DNA of 64,000 bases from Gautieria morchelliformis (lineage: Eukaryota; Basidiomycota; Agaricomycetes; Gomphales; Gomphaceae): NCBI GenBank assembly GCA_015179125.1, contig WHVA01000491.1, positions 1-64,000 of the forward strand, given 5' to 3'. The notes under the pieces are model-generated. The model was given only the letters and a program-made list of their open reading frames with translations. It ran no database searches and was not told the origin of the DNA. The position numbers were made by a program, and so were the translations under genes. Positions 32,767 through 44,803 of the stretch are shown here, one piece after another. The stretch's first letter is position 1. Every line of letters begins with the position of its first letter.

Positions 32767-35700
32767 TTACACCAGTTTACTTGAAGCCGCTGGAGCGACT
32801 CGACTCCGAATGAGCTTGATCATATACAGCGGCAGTGAACTAACAGCAACGATGACAGCGACCTTCCACGCGAAACGAATGGAGACAACGAATGTAAGAT
32901 CTAAGGTTACATTAGTCAAATAATGGTGCATATGCGGCGAACACTCACCGAAATACTCTGGCAAGAAGACCATACTGACAGCATAAAATAGGAGAGTTAC
33001 GACTTCGGAGACTACCATATATACATGCCTTCCCGAGGAACGTGAGTGATACGACTGTTCACAAACAGGAGTGGTACATACCACGTCGTAATCTCTAAAG
33101 CGACCATAATCAATTCGTTGAGAATGAGGGCCGTAAAGGATATAGAGACTATGTTCAAGAACTCATTTTCAAACAGGAGCAGGGACATGATCATGATGGC
33201 CCCCCCTGACCACCAACTTTATCAGACGGTAGTTGTGCGGCTGGGTGGTGTATACGTACCTTGATACACGCTAATCATAAGCCACATGAAGAACGTCTTG
33301 AACGACAAGGCACGGCCCTAGTACGCTCGTGTCAACATAAATCTTCAATGGGCATGACGACAAAATGCACCTTCGTGAGTTCTTTGTATAGCTCAGGATA
33401 TAGAAGTGCAAGGTCCTCGTTGACATCTTGGTCGAGGACAAGGGAGAACACGGGTGCCATAGTATAGACAGTGGCGTATCCCACCATCAGCCAATTCTGA
33501 TACAAAGGGATCGGGGCAAAATAGAAGATGGCCGAGAATACGGCCTGCATGATCGAGATTATAAGTCCCCGGTGAATGACGAACTGCGCCAATTTTGCGG
33601 AACGCTTGTACGAATTTCGACCATGCCACATGAGAAGCTTGGTGAGGTAGCTGAACTGGGTGACCGAGAAGTCAGCTGCCAGCGAAGCCTGCTTTCCCTC
33701 CTTTCCGACGATGCCAACACCTAGTACGAGCATAAGTATTTAACAGGATCGCCAAGTAATAAGCCAAAAGTGCTGACCAACGTCTGCAGCCTGGATCATG
33801 CTCACATCGTTCCCACCATCGCCGATACAACATACCCGTTTCTTGGTGTGGTGACGAATTAACCGTGCGACATCAGCTTTCTGAGTGGGTGAACAGCGGC
33901 AAGCGACAACCGCCGACAATTTGGTGGCGATTTCGATGAACTCCGATTTGAAGAGATCAAGGCAAAGCTACACGGAATCTATGAGAAAATTATGATTTCA
34001 GGATCGCTACGCTGCTGACCTGTAAGGATTCGCCATCGATGACTAAACAGCAATCAGGCTTTGACTGAAGAAACTCCAACTGATGACGGGCAGTGTCAGC
34101 CGTTTGCACTGTATTAAATCAACTACCCAAACCACGCAACATATCGAGCTGCTCACGTTTCGCAACCTGGTGTATATATTGATTCCGCGCCACAAGCTTC
34201 GTCGAGATTGCAATGCACGTTGCAGTCTCGATCTTATCACCAGTCAACATCCAAATCTTGATCCCAGCATTCCGCAAGAGCTCGAGAGTTGATTTAACTT
34301 CGTCCTGAAGTTTGTCCTCCACCCCAGTAAGACCTAAAAGCTCCAAGTTGCGCTCGAGGTAGTGGTCAACCACCTCCGCCATAGCGTCATTTCGGTTCTC
34401 GAGGCTCACGCTGGCCTCGTGGTACTTGGTTTTGAAAGTCTGGTAAGACTCCTCACCCAGTCTCTTCCTAGCCACCACCAGAGTACGGAGGCCCTCCCTA
34501 GCCATGTTGGCACATTCCTCTTCCAGCCAGTCGTTGCTCTGGACAATTTTGGCCATTACGGCATCGGCCCCCTTTTGAAGAAAGGTGATCTCTTTGGTCT
34601 TCACGTCACGCACAACAATGCCCATGCGTTTAGACTCGGAAGTAAAGGGAAAGAGTTCGAGGACTTCGAATATAAGTCGTGTGCCGTCGGCCGTCTGAAG
34701 CTCAATCCTCTGGCGGTCGCGGAAAACCAATGTTAATCCCACGGATTCTGTCCATTTGACGATGGCGACTTCATCGGGGGAAGAAGCTTGGTATGTGATT
34801 GTTCCATCATCATTCGTCACAGGAGTAACCTGACGTTACTGTTCATCCAGGAAGTCCATGCTGTAGTCTCACAGTAACTCACATTATGGCACAAAGCCAA
34901 GCAGAGAACTGCATCTCTGACCCTGGAGGACATGTCGCGGCGCCCCCGAGTGGCCATCTGTATACCAGTGGGGGTTTTAATGGACGCTGATAGAATGTCA
35001 ACCACAGCGTGAAAAAAGTGCTGCACAAACTCACCCTCTGCACCGAACGCCATGGACAGTTGATGTGCAACCTCGTCCATGGAGTCGAATCCGTAAGACA
35101 TTGTCCCCATGTGTAATTTCTTCATCTCCATCTCTAAAGCGGGAGTTATGTTATGAAATAATCGGGAACTAAGGATTCAACTCACCATTCTGCGTCAGTG
35201 TTCCCGTCTTGTCGCTGAGTAGATACTCAATCCGGCCCAGTTCCTCAGGTAGCGTGCTCGTCCGCACGATGGTGTTTGGGATCTCCTTGTCGTTCATGAT
35301 TTGCGACGCATAAACCGTCTTGCCCATGTCAAGATTAACTCGGAGACTGTAGTGCAGCATCGTCATTGGAACTTCACGAGAAAAAGTAAAACACAATTTA
35401 CCTGATAGGAATAATGGACGAAAACAAGATTAAAAATCGGAACACGTATATGTACCACAGCCCACGAAATCCATTTAGCGCAACCAGGACTATGGACAGG
35501 GCAAACGTAACGGCACAGAGGATCTGTAAAAGTCGTCAAGTTTGAACTATCGCAAGGAAGAATACGCACCTTTGCAAGTCGGTTGATTTCCAGGTCCAGC
35601 AAGCCGACCTTAGTCCCCGGATGACTGGTATTCATTACTGCACGTGTCTCCGCACCGGTGTAGATTACAAAACCTACGGCTGAACCGGCGGCCAAAACGG

Positions 35701-37022
35701 TGTTTGACCATAGGACATTTTCGGCAGTGAGAGGCTCGACTTTGGGTTGCAGAGGTACGTCTCTCGGATTTTCACTAATCGACGGCGGTGTTGCATGCAT
35801 GGAGAACGTTCCGATGAACGTGTGAATATCTTTGATGGGCGCATCGGCTTGAATGAGGGGATGAGTGAGTACCGGAAGGCTCTAAAACTATCGGTATTAT
35901 AATGACACACCGTAAATCTCTGCATCTAGTTCTAAAAGATCACGGTCCTCGCTAAGCTGCTGTGTCGTTGGAACAGCGACTCTTAGCTTCCAGTCCGTTT
36001 CTCCATCTAGCTGGTCTGTACGGATAAAACATGTCCCCGTGGCATCCGATGTACGTAGTAAAATGAGATCTGCGGGTACTCGTTGGTTCTTCTCTAAGAT
36101 CACGAGGTCACCGACTCTGAGTTTGGAGCTCGGAACGGCACGCGTCGGGGGTGAAGGATCTCGATGACCTGAAGGCGAGGGCTCTAGTATTAGGTATTTC
36201 GCTGAATTGGCTTCTTGATCTCGCTGATTCCGTTTCCAATCATCATACGCTTCCTTCCCCATAGTTACCGTAAGCACAAAAGCCAATGGCGCGATGTAGG
36301 TGATAAGAAATCCTGGAACCATCACAGGTGAGAATTCATTTACCCAAAGAATGTTTGAGTCATCCTTACCCGTTTTCAGAGCCGGGATGAACTGAGAGAG
36401 CGCAACCAAAAGGAAATATAGGTTGAAGAAAAACTTGAACTGTTCGTAGAAAACCAGCGGGAGGAAAGTAAAGACATTGTATTTCTGATTGCGGACAACG
36501 TTGGCAGGAAAATGACTTCGCAGCTTGTCTGCAAGTCGTTAGAGATTAGAGGGATCAAGGTAAACCGGTTAAGCCGCACCTGGGGGTCTAAATGGTATGG
36601 TACGAGATTTGTCTTTGGTAACCGATCGGGCTGAGAGACTTCTGCTTCGCTGTGACACAATGTTCTTAGAGAACCGGGTATAAAAGTTTTGTGGAGCTCA
36701 CAGATTCTACAGAAGGCTCACGTCTTAGGAGAGTCGTTTCCTCCGCAGTTTCGTCACCGTCATCATCATCCCCATAGTCGCCCCTACCCAAAAGGTTCTC
36801 CTCCTCCTCAGAATCGTGTACGTAGCGTTGCTTCCCTTTGCCTTTCTGTCTAATGTTATAATTCGCTGCAACCGATGCAGCCACACGTGCTGCGGCCATA
36901 CCAGATCCAGATGGCACGGGATGTTCGGCGTGATTGTCTTCACTGTTCAATGGGGCGTAGCCTCCAGTATGTGGGTTGGGATATTTGCGACCTGTTAAAG
37001 CACGTAGGGGGATAGCCGACAT
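32767..37022 (-). CDS. NEO1: NEO1-type P4-ATPase (phospholipid flippase)
   Basis: Read from ATG at 37022. A hydrophilic acidic N-terminal region ([16 protein letters not shown]..., [14 protein letters not shown]) leads to [20 protein letters not shown] and the first membrane pair, then the actuator region ([38 protein letters not shown]), a membrane pair, the phosphorylation site [12 protein letters not shown], nucleotide-binding blocks ([40 protein letters not shown]), the hinge [20 protein letters not shown] and six C-terminal membrane spans. [11 protein letters not shown] and [11 protein letters not shown] fit the NEO1/ATP9 class, which works without a Cdc50 partner in Golgi and endosome membranes and maintains phosphatidylethanolamine asymmetry. 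About ten introns. It ends AASSKLV at 32767. No break was noticed, although not every splice site was checked. Confidence 0.92.
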
Positions 37023-38723
37023 ATAAGTTGGCTATGAAACATAAGTAACGTCGTCCAGGCCACGAGAGCGGCTTATGTAATTTCGCCCACAAGTTTCCAT
37101 AACGCGTCAAGTCGGCTAGGCTTATAATAACGCGATAATAACGCGTAAACGCTGAAGGTGTTGACTCTCCCAGTTAGCGCACGCGGACGAGAGTGGCTTG
37201 AGCAATCACTCCCTTGTGACTCACAACGGCATACGATGGACGCCTTCTCTTCCAGATGGGCTCTGGCACGGCATTGCAATCCTAGTGACACTTGAAAGAT
37301 TCTGCACTGGGATTACAATCCGAGGTTGCTGATATGAAGCCACACGAAAACCTGGCACAGTTCATATTATATCTCGACATGAGTCAATCTTTTAATGTCC
37401 CTAACACGGCCAATTGAGGTTGAAGCACTACCAACTTCTTCGGAGCAAGAAGCTCGTCAAACCCTTATCATGCCATTGTCGCCGTTGGCGCAGCTGCCTT
37501 GGCCGTGGCGAATATCTGGCAAATGGATATCTGGCTATTGGCACACTGTGCTGCTGGCCATCTTGTATGCATAGCACCGGGGCGGTACAATATGATTCTG
37601 GGTACAAGGATGTTCCGCGAATCGTCTTGTCGGAAACCCCCGTTATCTAGGTTGTCGAGAGTTATGAATCCCTGCCAACTGCACCCCCGCATCGTGTCAG
37701 CATCGGGATCGATTCTGACCCCGCACTTCTGTGAAGCTTAGATGCGATGCGATCACCTTGCGTCTGCTCGGCTCTTGGGCTATTTCAGTCTTGCGCTCAC
37801 TGATGACTCCAGATGAGGCCTTGCGGTTTGAAGCATCCTGGATGGCGCCTCTGGATGCGCGGGAAATGGACATGACCAACGCCAAGATGATCCGTGATAA
37901 TCCTGTGCACCCACCGCCTCCTGGACCGCGATGTAGTGACTGTCTGGCTGTCGTACTTGGAGCGGGCGGCACTATAGCGCGTGGCGGCTCTCATCAGAGC
38001 AAATGGAAAGAAGCGGTGATCGGCATATCGCCTGTGACCTGGATTGATTACCCCGCATTGCCATAACTTGACCGTACCCGCCACGAGGATCATGCGTGAT
38101 CGTGAAACATGTACGAACGTTGGAGTCAGTGGGACTGGCGATTTGGGAGACACCCTGCGACCGGGCAGGCAGAGGATCGTCTACCGCGGTGTGTGGCGGC
38201 GTCGGGTCGCCCGGTGTTCTGACACGAACCCGAGACTGGTCGAAAGGGGTGAGACTAGGATGTCGGCAACAAGGTATGGAGCCTAATTGTCCTTGGCTCT
38301 CGGTGACGCCCTTATTTTCCGGGTGGACTAGGAGGCGGTCCGATGAGCCAGCGGCTGCACCCAAGTCGGGTTTCGGTGCGAAGCACTCTTGCATTGCGGC
38401 GGGTCACAGGTTCTCCAATTTCATCAGAATGCATGGCAATAGATAGTTATTCGGCGGGATATGTACCTGAATCCAATTTTCGTACTGAAGCAAGTGCTTA
38501 TTGCGGGGTGTCTATATTTGCGAGAGCCTGACCGCAACGTGCAGACGTTCCACGACTTCGGGCTGTGTGTACTGCTCCATTCTCTCTCCTCGACGCTTCT
38601 TATCCCAGAACTTGGGCGCGAGGCTTCCTCTTGTAGCCTCACGTCCTTGCTCTATTCTGCTTCCTTCGCCATCGATCCATCCATCTTCCCCCAGAGCAAG
38701 TTAACCCATTCTCGACGCTGCCC
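37023..38723. promoter_or_regulatory. Divergent intergenic region, NEO1 and GATA factor
   Basis: A 1.7-kb region between two genes transcribed outward. It has only short random frames. The last part before 38724 is CT-rich (TTCTGCTTCCTTCGCCATCG and similar), as is common in fungal 5' leaders. No repeat was recognised. Confidence 0.5.
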
Positions 38724-41700
38724 ATGGCGCCTTTCATCCTCAAGTTCAAGGCAAGTCCCGTCTGACAGACGTTAAAACCCCGTTGCTCATCTTTCTTAGG
38801 GCAACAAGTCCTTTGTCGCCTTCCACAACATGAACGACGGCGAGTCCTTGACCAAGACCTGGAAGGTCTGCACCAAGGTCGCCGCCCATCTCGAGCAAGG
38901 CCAACGTCTCGAGAACCTCAGCTGGCGCCTCTGGCACCTCCACAACATCATGGTCGAGAGTGACAATGCAAAGTCCAAGCGCGAGTTCAAGAAACTCTCT
39001 CGTAACATGGGTGACAAGCTTGACCGCGAGAAGGGAAAGTTCGTATTCGCCACCCTGCCCGCTGCCACCCTCTTCGTGCTCAACCATGCTTACATATCTC
39101 TAGGAATATAGAGGACCTTCGTGCACCGGGCTACAAGCGTACTCAGTCTTCTGACAAGATGCGCCGTCGCGCAGAGGAGATTGAGCGTCTTAGGGACGGT
39201 GCCCAGACGGGTGGCATGAGGAGGATGCAGTTTACCTTTTCTCTCGACACTCCTTCGCCCTCCCAAGTCACGCCACACAAGGCCAAGCTCACCATGTCTG
39301 CAGTCCCCGTCAAGAAGCAGTCCACCTTCAAGGAGCCTGCACCCAAGGTCGAGCCCAAAAACGTGCACGCCACCCCGAAAGAACCCGATCCGGAAAGACC
39401 CCCCGTGCGTCCCGCGACTACCGACGAACACAAGGACACCGTCGAGCAGTCGCGCGCAATGTCAGACCAACTCATCACTCTACCCCGCGTTATCTCTTCC
39501 GTTCCCGAACCGGCCACCTTTAATTCCAATACCATGTCTTCTCACGCACAACCTACTGTACGACTTCCCGGTATTTTCTCCAACAATTTCGGTCCGACCG
39601 CTCTATTGTATCCTTCCCCGTCTTTCTCTTCTTCTCACACTTACGGGGAAGACGTCACCATGTCATATGCTGGAGCAGACACCTCCCCGGATGGCGGGAT
39701 GGGTGTCTCCAGACCCACTATTGAGTTACCGCTGGACGAACTCTTAGACGTCGATGGAGACGGACCCGAGGCTTGGGGCGATATGCTGGCGTCCATGGAC
39801 GCTTCCCAGGCCGGCGAAGAACAACCGAAAGACAACAACACGCATCTTACGACGGAAAGCAGCTGCAGCAGCAACATCAAGGACAAGATGGGCGGCCATG
39901 AGGATGACCAGAAGCCTTTCGATTTTGATTTTGAAATGGCCCGGATATTACGAGCCAATGTCACGGCTTCGTCTTTGTCTACTACCGCCGCACAGCAGCA
40001 ATCACAGCCCAACTACCAAGGTTCCCTGCCTTTTTATACTAAACGTCCTTCTAGCCACCACTCTGGTCAAGTCTCCGCAACGACTTTGAATCCGATGGCT
40101 CTACAGAAGTCTACGTCCACCACGCCGGTTAATAACACCAACGGCACCGCCAGTTCCAACAGTAGAAGCACACCGGGTGCGACCGTGGCGCCCACCTCTG
40201 CACCCGTAGGCACAAAGACCGAATGCTCGAACTGCGGCGCCACCCATACCCCCCTGTGGCGACGGGGCCTGAACGACGAACTCAACTGCAACGCATGCGG
40301 GTTATATTGCAAATTAGTGCGCGTCCAGATATTCTCGCAGCTTTAGAAACTGATGTCAGACGGCAGCACAAGCGGCCCCGGCCCAAGAGCATGCGCAGCC
40401 AGCATAGCGATAATTCACGCAGTAATCACAATCATTCCCGAAGTATGGATACCGAGTTACTTGGCGGTGCGCCCCTCAGTCTTAACCCTTCTTACTCTTC
40501 CGTAAAGGCTACCCCGCAGCTAAATGTTTTAATTGCAATACCACTGCGACGCCTTTGTGGCGTAAGGACGACGAAGGCAAGACAGTATGCAATGCGTAAG
40601 GCCACTATCTCCGTCTCGATCACGCTCTGGCTCATCCCAGATTTTGTATGTTCTTCACAGGTGCGGCCTCTAGTGAGTACGCTTCTGCTACTAGGATCGG
40701 CACCATTAACTGAACACATTCCATCATGGCAGCTACAAGCTCCACGGGACTAATCGTCCGTTGTCCATGAAGTCTGACGTGATAAGGAAACGATCAAGGC
40801 ACGAGATAAGACGCCTTCGCTTGGATGGTACATGTTCTGAGACTCCCTCTACTAGCCCGGGTGCAAGTCGACGCGCCTCCCCAGCGCGAGCTTCAAGCCC
40901 TCAGCTCCCCGCTGAGGAAGAACAGAGACAAGACGAACAGAAGACGCCGCAATTCTCTTACGACTACACCTCCAATGTCGGAGAAGGAGACTCTACCGAG
41001 AAGAAGTCGCCACCCAACGACATGTTAGGCTCGGTGGCGTCATCCCACGACCAGACCGACACCCCGCGCGAACCCAACCTAAGCCCGTACTCAGGGTTCC
41101 CCGGACCGTACCATCCTGACTATTTGTACCAGTATGGCCCTAGCGCCGACCTTCACCGTATACAGACATCATTCAGTGGCAAATCTTCGGAGTATGGAGT
41201 CGAAGACAGAGGTAGCAAGCGTCGCCGCTTATCCTCAGCTTCGTACGATAGCTCCTCTACTCCGACGGACCCGCCCCCGTCCGCCACGTCCCTGGCCAGC
41301 GGTAATCACAACACCAAGTCTCCCCCCTCTTCCCCCCCCTTTTCCTCTTATGGGTTACCGTATTCGGTGTATAATATGTATCAGGGCTTTGACCCGTCTT
41401 CGTCTTGGATGCAGAGGAGGGGATCGTCGTCGAAAATTCATCCTCCGATGGTACTTCCCGAGGACGCCCCCATGGAGTTTCTGCACCCGCCGATGGCGCT
41501 GTCCGCAGAGACGCCTTCCTCGTCCTCCTCTTCGCAGCCTTCTTCGTACCTCCACCCGCCCATGTTGCCAGTCGAGGAATCCCCAATGACGTATCTTCAC
41601 CCGCCCATGGTCCCACGCGGAAACTCCCCGATCGTAGGCTATACTCACCCGCCTATGCTCCCGTCCTACTGGAGCAACAACGACTCGACCTTTTCACTCA

Positions 41701-41777
41701 ACGACCAGCAGTCGAACCCATCCAACGACAACTCGCACATGGAGATGTTCGAAGCGATGATGAACCCTATGGAATGA
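38724..41777 (+). CDS. GATA transcription factor with AreA-type N-terminal domain and two zinc fingers
   Basis: Roughly 890 residues in seven exons. The N-terminus MAPFILKFK, FVAFHNMNDGESLTKTWKV and LENLSWRLWHLHN is the conserved domain (DUF1752) of fungal nitrogen GATA factors such as AreA and Gln3. Two zinc fingers of CX2CX17CX2C type follow: CSNCGATHTPLWRR...CNACGLYCKL joined by splicing to HKRPRPKSMR, and CFNCNTTATPLWRK...CNACGLYYKLHG then MKSDVIRKRSRHE. Such fingers bind (A/T)GATA(A/G). Exons: 38724-38750 (GC donor), 38800-39038, 39104-40316, 40367 to about 40421 or 40440, 40520-40595, a 12-nt exon 40661-40672, and 40733-41777. The C-terminal part has five HPPM repeats. AreA usually has one finger, so a direct AreA role is inference; a nitrogen or other nutrient regulator is likely. 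Confidence 0.9.
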
Positions 41778-43256
41778 ACCGGTTGACACGAGATCGTTGT
41801 ATTCCGTCGCTTTTTTTTTTTGTCGTTCTTGTCCCTGCTTTCCGACGTTACTCTCCACATTGCTGTTCAATCTTTTCCTCACGCTCTCTCATACCTGTCA
41901 CACCACAAGTCGAATGGAAGAATCAATTCACGTTGGAAGGAGTTTTGTTGTCCCAGTTCCCACAATTATGGCATTTGGATCGCTGTTCTCCCATGTTTCT
42001 CTTCATCGCAACTACTCGCAATCTCGGCAACCAACCTGCACGGCACCCGTCTCTGACATCACTCTCGTCTCTCAGTGTCACGTCGTCTGCGTCTCGTTCA
42101 TCAGGATCGGTTATCATTATGCTTTTTCGTCCTTGTAGTCAGAATACCAATAGCGTCAAGGAAGATGTATGTTGTAGTACTACGTACGATGAATTCAAGC
42201 TATGAAAAAGTTATTGTACCTGATATTAAGTCTACGTAAAGCAGTAGGGGTTCGAGCCCATCAATAAAGGCTCGGCGCCGGCAGGAATTCCCAACAGTCC
42301 TGACGGACATCAGCACAACCGACCATGCTCATATAAAGTACCCGCTGCAGCCCGTGCCAGTGGCGGCCCATGTCATTTAATGTACAGCGCGCCTGCGTAT
42401 CTTATATGGTTCCTACTATCGGATCAATGATTTACCTGTCTTTCATTCTAAGGTCTCCATTGGCATATTGCAATTCGCGACGTCTTTGTTGCACACTTGG
42501 CCGTGAGCACGTGAAATTGTCGACCTGACACATGATTCGAATTGATAGTAAGTAAGGGTGGACCGAACATTTTTAATGTGTATTTGGCGCACTTGGGTGC
42601 CAACCATCCAAGCCCCCACGTGCCTGACGTAGGGCCAGGCTCGCCATCATGGTACCTCAGGGCCTCGCAATCCTTATTGAGTGTTTTGAGGTCGATGTGG
42701 TCGTCTGTGGGATGCTGCCGGGTGGGGTGGGTCCGCTGTGACTCGGCCGTAGGACCTCATGTGTGGACTCTGAACCGAATAAGAAATTCCAGGGCCACGG
42801 TACAGCAATATTCAACGCAAAACATGATATTCAACGGCGAAGCTCAGGGCCGACTGAATGTTGACTGCATGCTAAGTATTATCAGTGTTCTTGAGCGATC
42901 GAAATCAAATCCAACGCCTCGCTCGTAGCCCGTTTTCCGGCTATCCATGTCATTGAATCAAAACGAGAACCATAGTAACCGAAGCTGGTTTGTACATCTG
43001 AATCCTGATTGGCTGGGTCCCTGTAAAGTGATGTGACTACTTAGCTCCAAGATTGAGGAGAAAATTTATTCACCCCCAATCGGACATTCCATCCACCGGC
43101 GGTTTATGTTGTCTTCCAAAGCCTGAGGTTACTCCTGTGATATCGTTCCGGGGTTTTGTTGATTCGACGTTTGTTTCTGGTCCAAAGCCTTCGCCAACAT
43201 TACATATGCACGTCACCTATGTGTATACACTGGGCAACCACGAGTTCGTGTCGATT
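41778..43256. other. Intergenic region between convergent genes
   Basis: Contains the 3' end of the GATA gene (with a run of ten or more T at 41811) and of the ZNHIT2-like gene. There are random short frames only, and no repeat or RNA gene was recognised. Confidence 0.6.
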
Positions 43257-44679
43257 TCAGGCCAATGGCGGCGATTGCATCTTGAGGCGCGCAGTCCGGA
43301 TCTCCTCTGCAACAATCGTCAGAATGTTGTTGTTTTGAATATACAGATGGGCAGCATAGAAATTTAATTTGAGCAATACATGCTTGAGCTTCGAAGGTCC
43401 AGGCGTGAACAGTGCAACAATGTCCGAGATCGCCAGGAGGGCCCACCGTGATACTGGCGAGTCCGCGTCATCATCCTGTGATATCACAACTACCGGCTGG
43501 GGTCGCAACAGAGTTGTTGCGTCTGACAAGAGAACACAAAAGGACTCGCTTGAAGGGGTGTCTGAAAACTGCGTATGAGAAGAATTAGAGTCAGTATGCA
43601 TGTGTGGATGTACAATACTACTTACAGCCTCAAGCATCGACCATACGTACGTCACTACACTGTCAACACTCTTGAATAGCAGCGTCGACTTGCGATCTGT
43701 CAGGAAAGGCGCTATTTGGGACAATAAGTCCCGAGCGACGGTGTGATCAGAATCGGTTGTTTTTAAGGCGGATAATGGTGACCAAGAGAGTCTTCGCGTG
43801 ACATAGGCATATGCCAAGCTGGAATAGACGGTTTAACAAAAAATCGGACCTCTCGGTCACGACACTCACCATAAGGCTACAATGTTATACATGAGGTGGC
43901 TATTTGACTCAGAAGCCTCTTTAGGCGCGGTCAATGCTTGTGGAATCGACATCATCTTTGGAGGAACACCGAAGACGTCAGAATCTACGGGGGTTTCATC
44001 GCCTTCCAGCATGGACGACTCCCACCACGGCCTGCGACGGTCCTGCTGCAACTCCGGACTTGATAGCAGTTGCTGCGCGAGCTCATTGGATGGATCCCGA
44101 ATGATTTTGAGGAAAGATTCTCGCTGGGGAGGCGATAGCATCGACAAAATCACATTGGGATCTGCTTCATCTATCCCGCGAACTAGAGGTGGGTGAAGGG
44201 CATCTTCATACAGTTGAAACACGTACCTAAGTTTATGTCTTTTAGTTTACGAGCGAGATCGTCGCCATCGTCGGTTAATACGTCAGACTCTTCTGCATTT
44301 TCATCCTCGAAGCTGCGCAGCATCTCCAGCATCCTATTTCGTCCCTCAGCAGACTTCGGTGCAGCAGTTTTGATATCTGTCTCGATCTCCTTGCGATAGA
44401 ATGTTTCTGAACAATCAGAGTGAGCCTCCATGTCCGATTCAGCATGTTACCGCAGAAATAGCAGTAAAAAAGTACCTCTGATCTGAAACATGTCAAGGTG
44501 CAGTAAGGGAGGTTACATGTTGGACAGGTATAACGTGAGACTTGCCGTCTGCATCTGCAGAATTCCTTAGCAAAAAAAGACTAGAGGCATTTTGAACGAG
44601 CCTACATGCCGCATAGCTGCTTGTCAGGACGTTCCACAATAGGCGGGCGTGTTTTCAGATCAAATTTAAGACGATTCAT
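43257..44679 (-). CDS. ZNHIT2: ZNHIT2-like HIT zinc-finger protein
   Basis: Read from ATG at 44679: MNRLKFDLKTRPPIVERPDK, then a zf-HIT domain split by an intron, LCGICRRQVSRYTCPTCNLP and YCTLTCFRSE, followed by HSDCSETFYRKEI. The Cys/His spacing is that of HIT fingers. Downstream are NRMLEMLRSFEDENAEESDV, DPNVILSMLSPPQRESFLKI, a WWES segment and a helical C-terminal region that ends RLKMQSPPLA at 43257. ZNHIT2 works with the R2TP/HSP90 chaperone system in assembling snRNPs (U5) and other large complexes. Introns lie at about 44550-44600, 44480, 44226, 43870 and 43565-43625. The gene looks intact and converges on the GATA gene. The alternative, another HIT-finger family member, is less likely because of the LSPPQRESF region. 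Confidence 0.85.
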
Positions 44680-44803
44680 GCCTTACACTGTAACGTGACC
44701 GAGACGTAGTGTGACACAAGTACCCTGCCTGTTCAGAAACTTTGACCCGCTGGGAAGGGTCCATGGACAACACAATCCTCTCCATATTCCTCACCATACG
44801 AAC

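Noticed and set aside
37697-38394. Overlapping minus-strand frames of 90-140 codons upstream of the GATA gene
   Set aside because: Composition is random, no splice pattern extends them, and no family was recognised.
42246-42275. tRNA-like B box (GGGTTCGAGCCC)
   Set aside because: No A box upstream at tRNA distance and no acceptor or anticodon stem.
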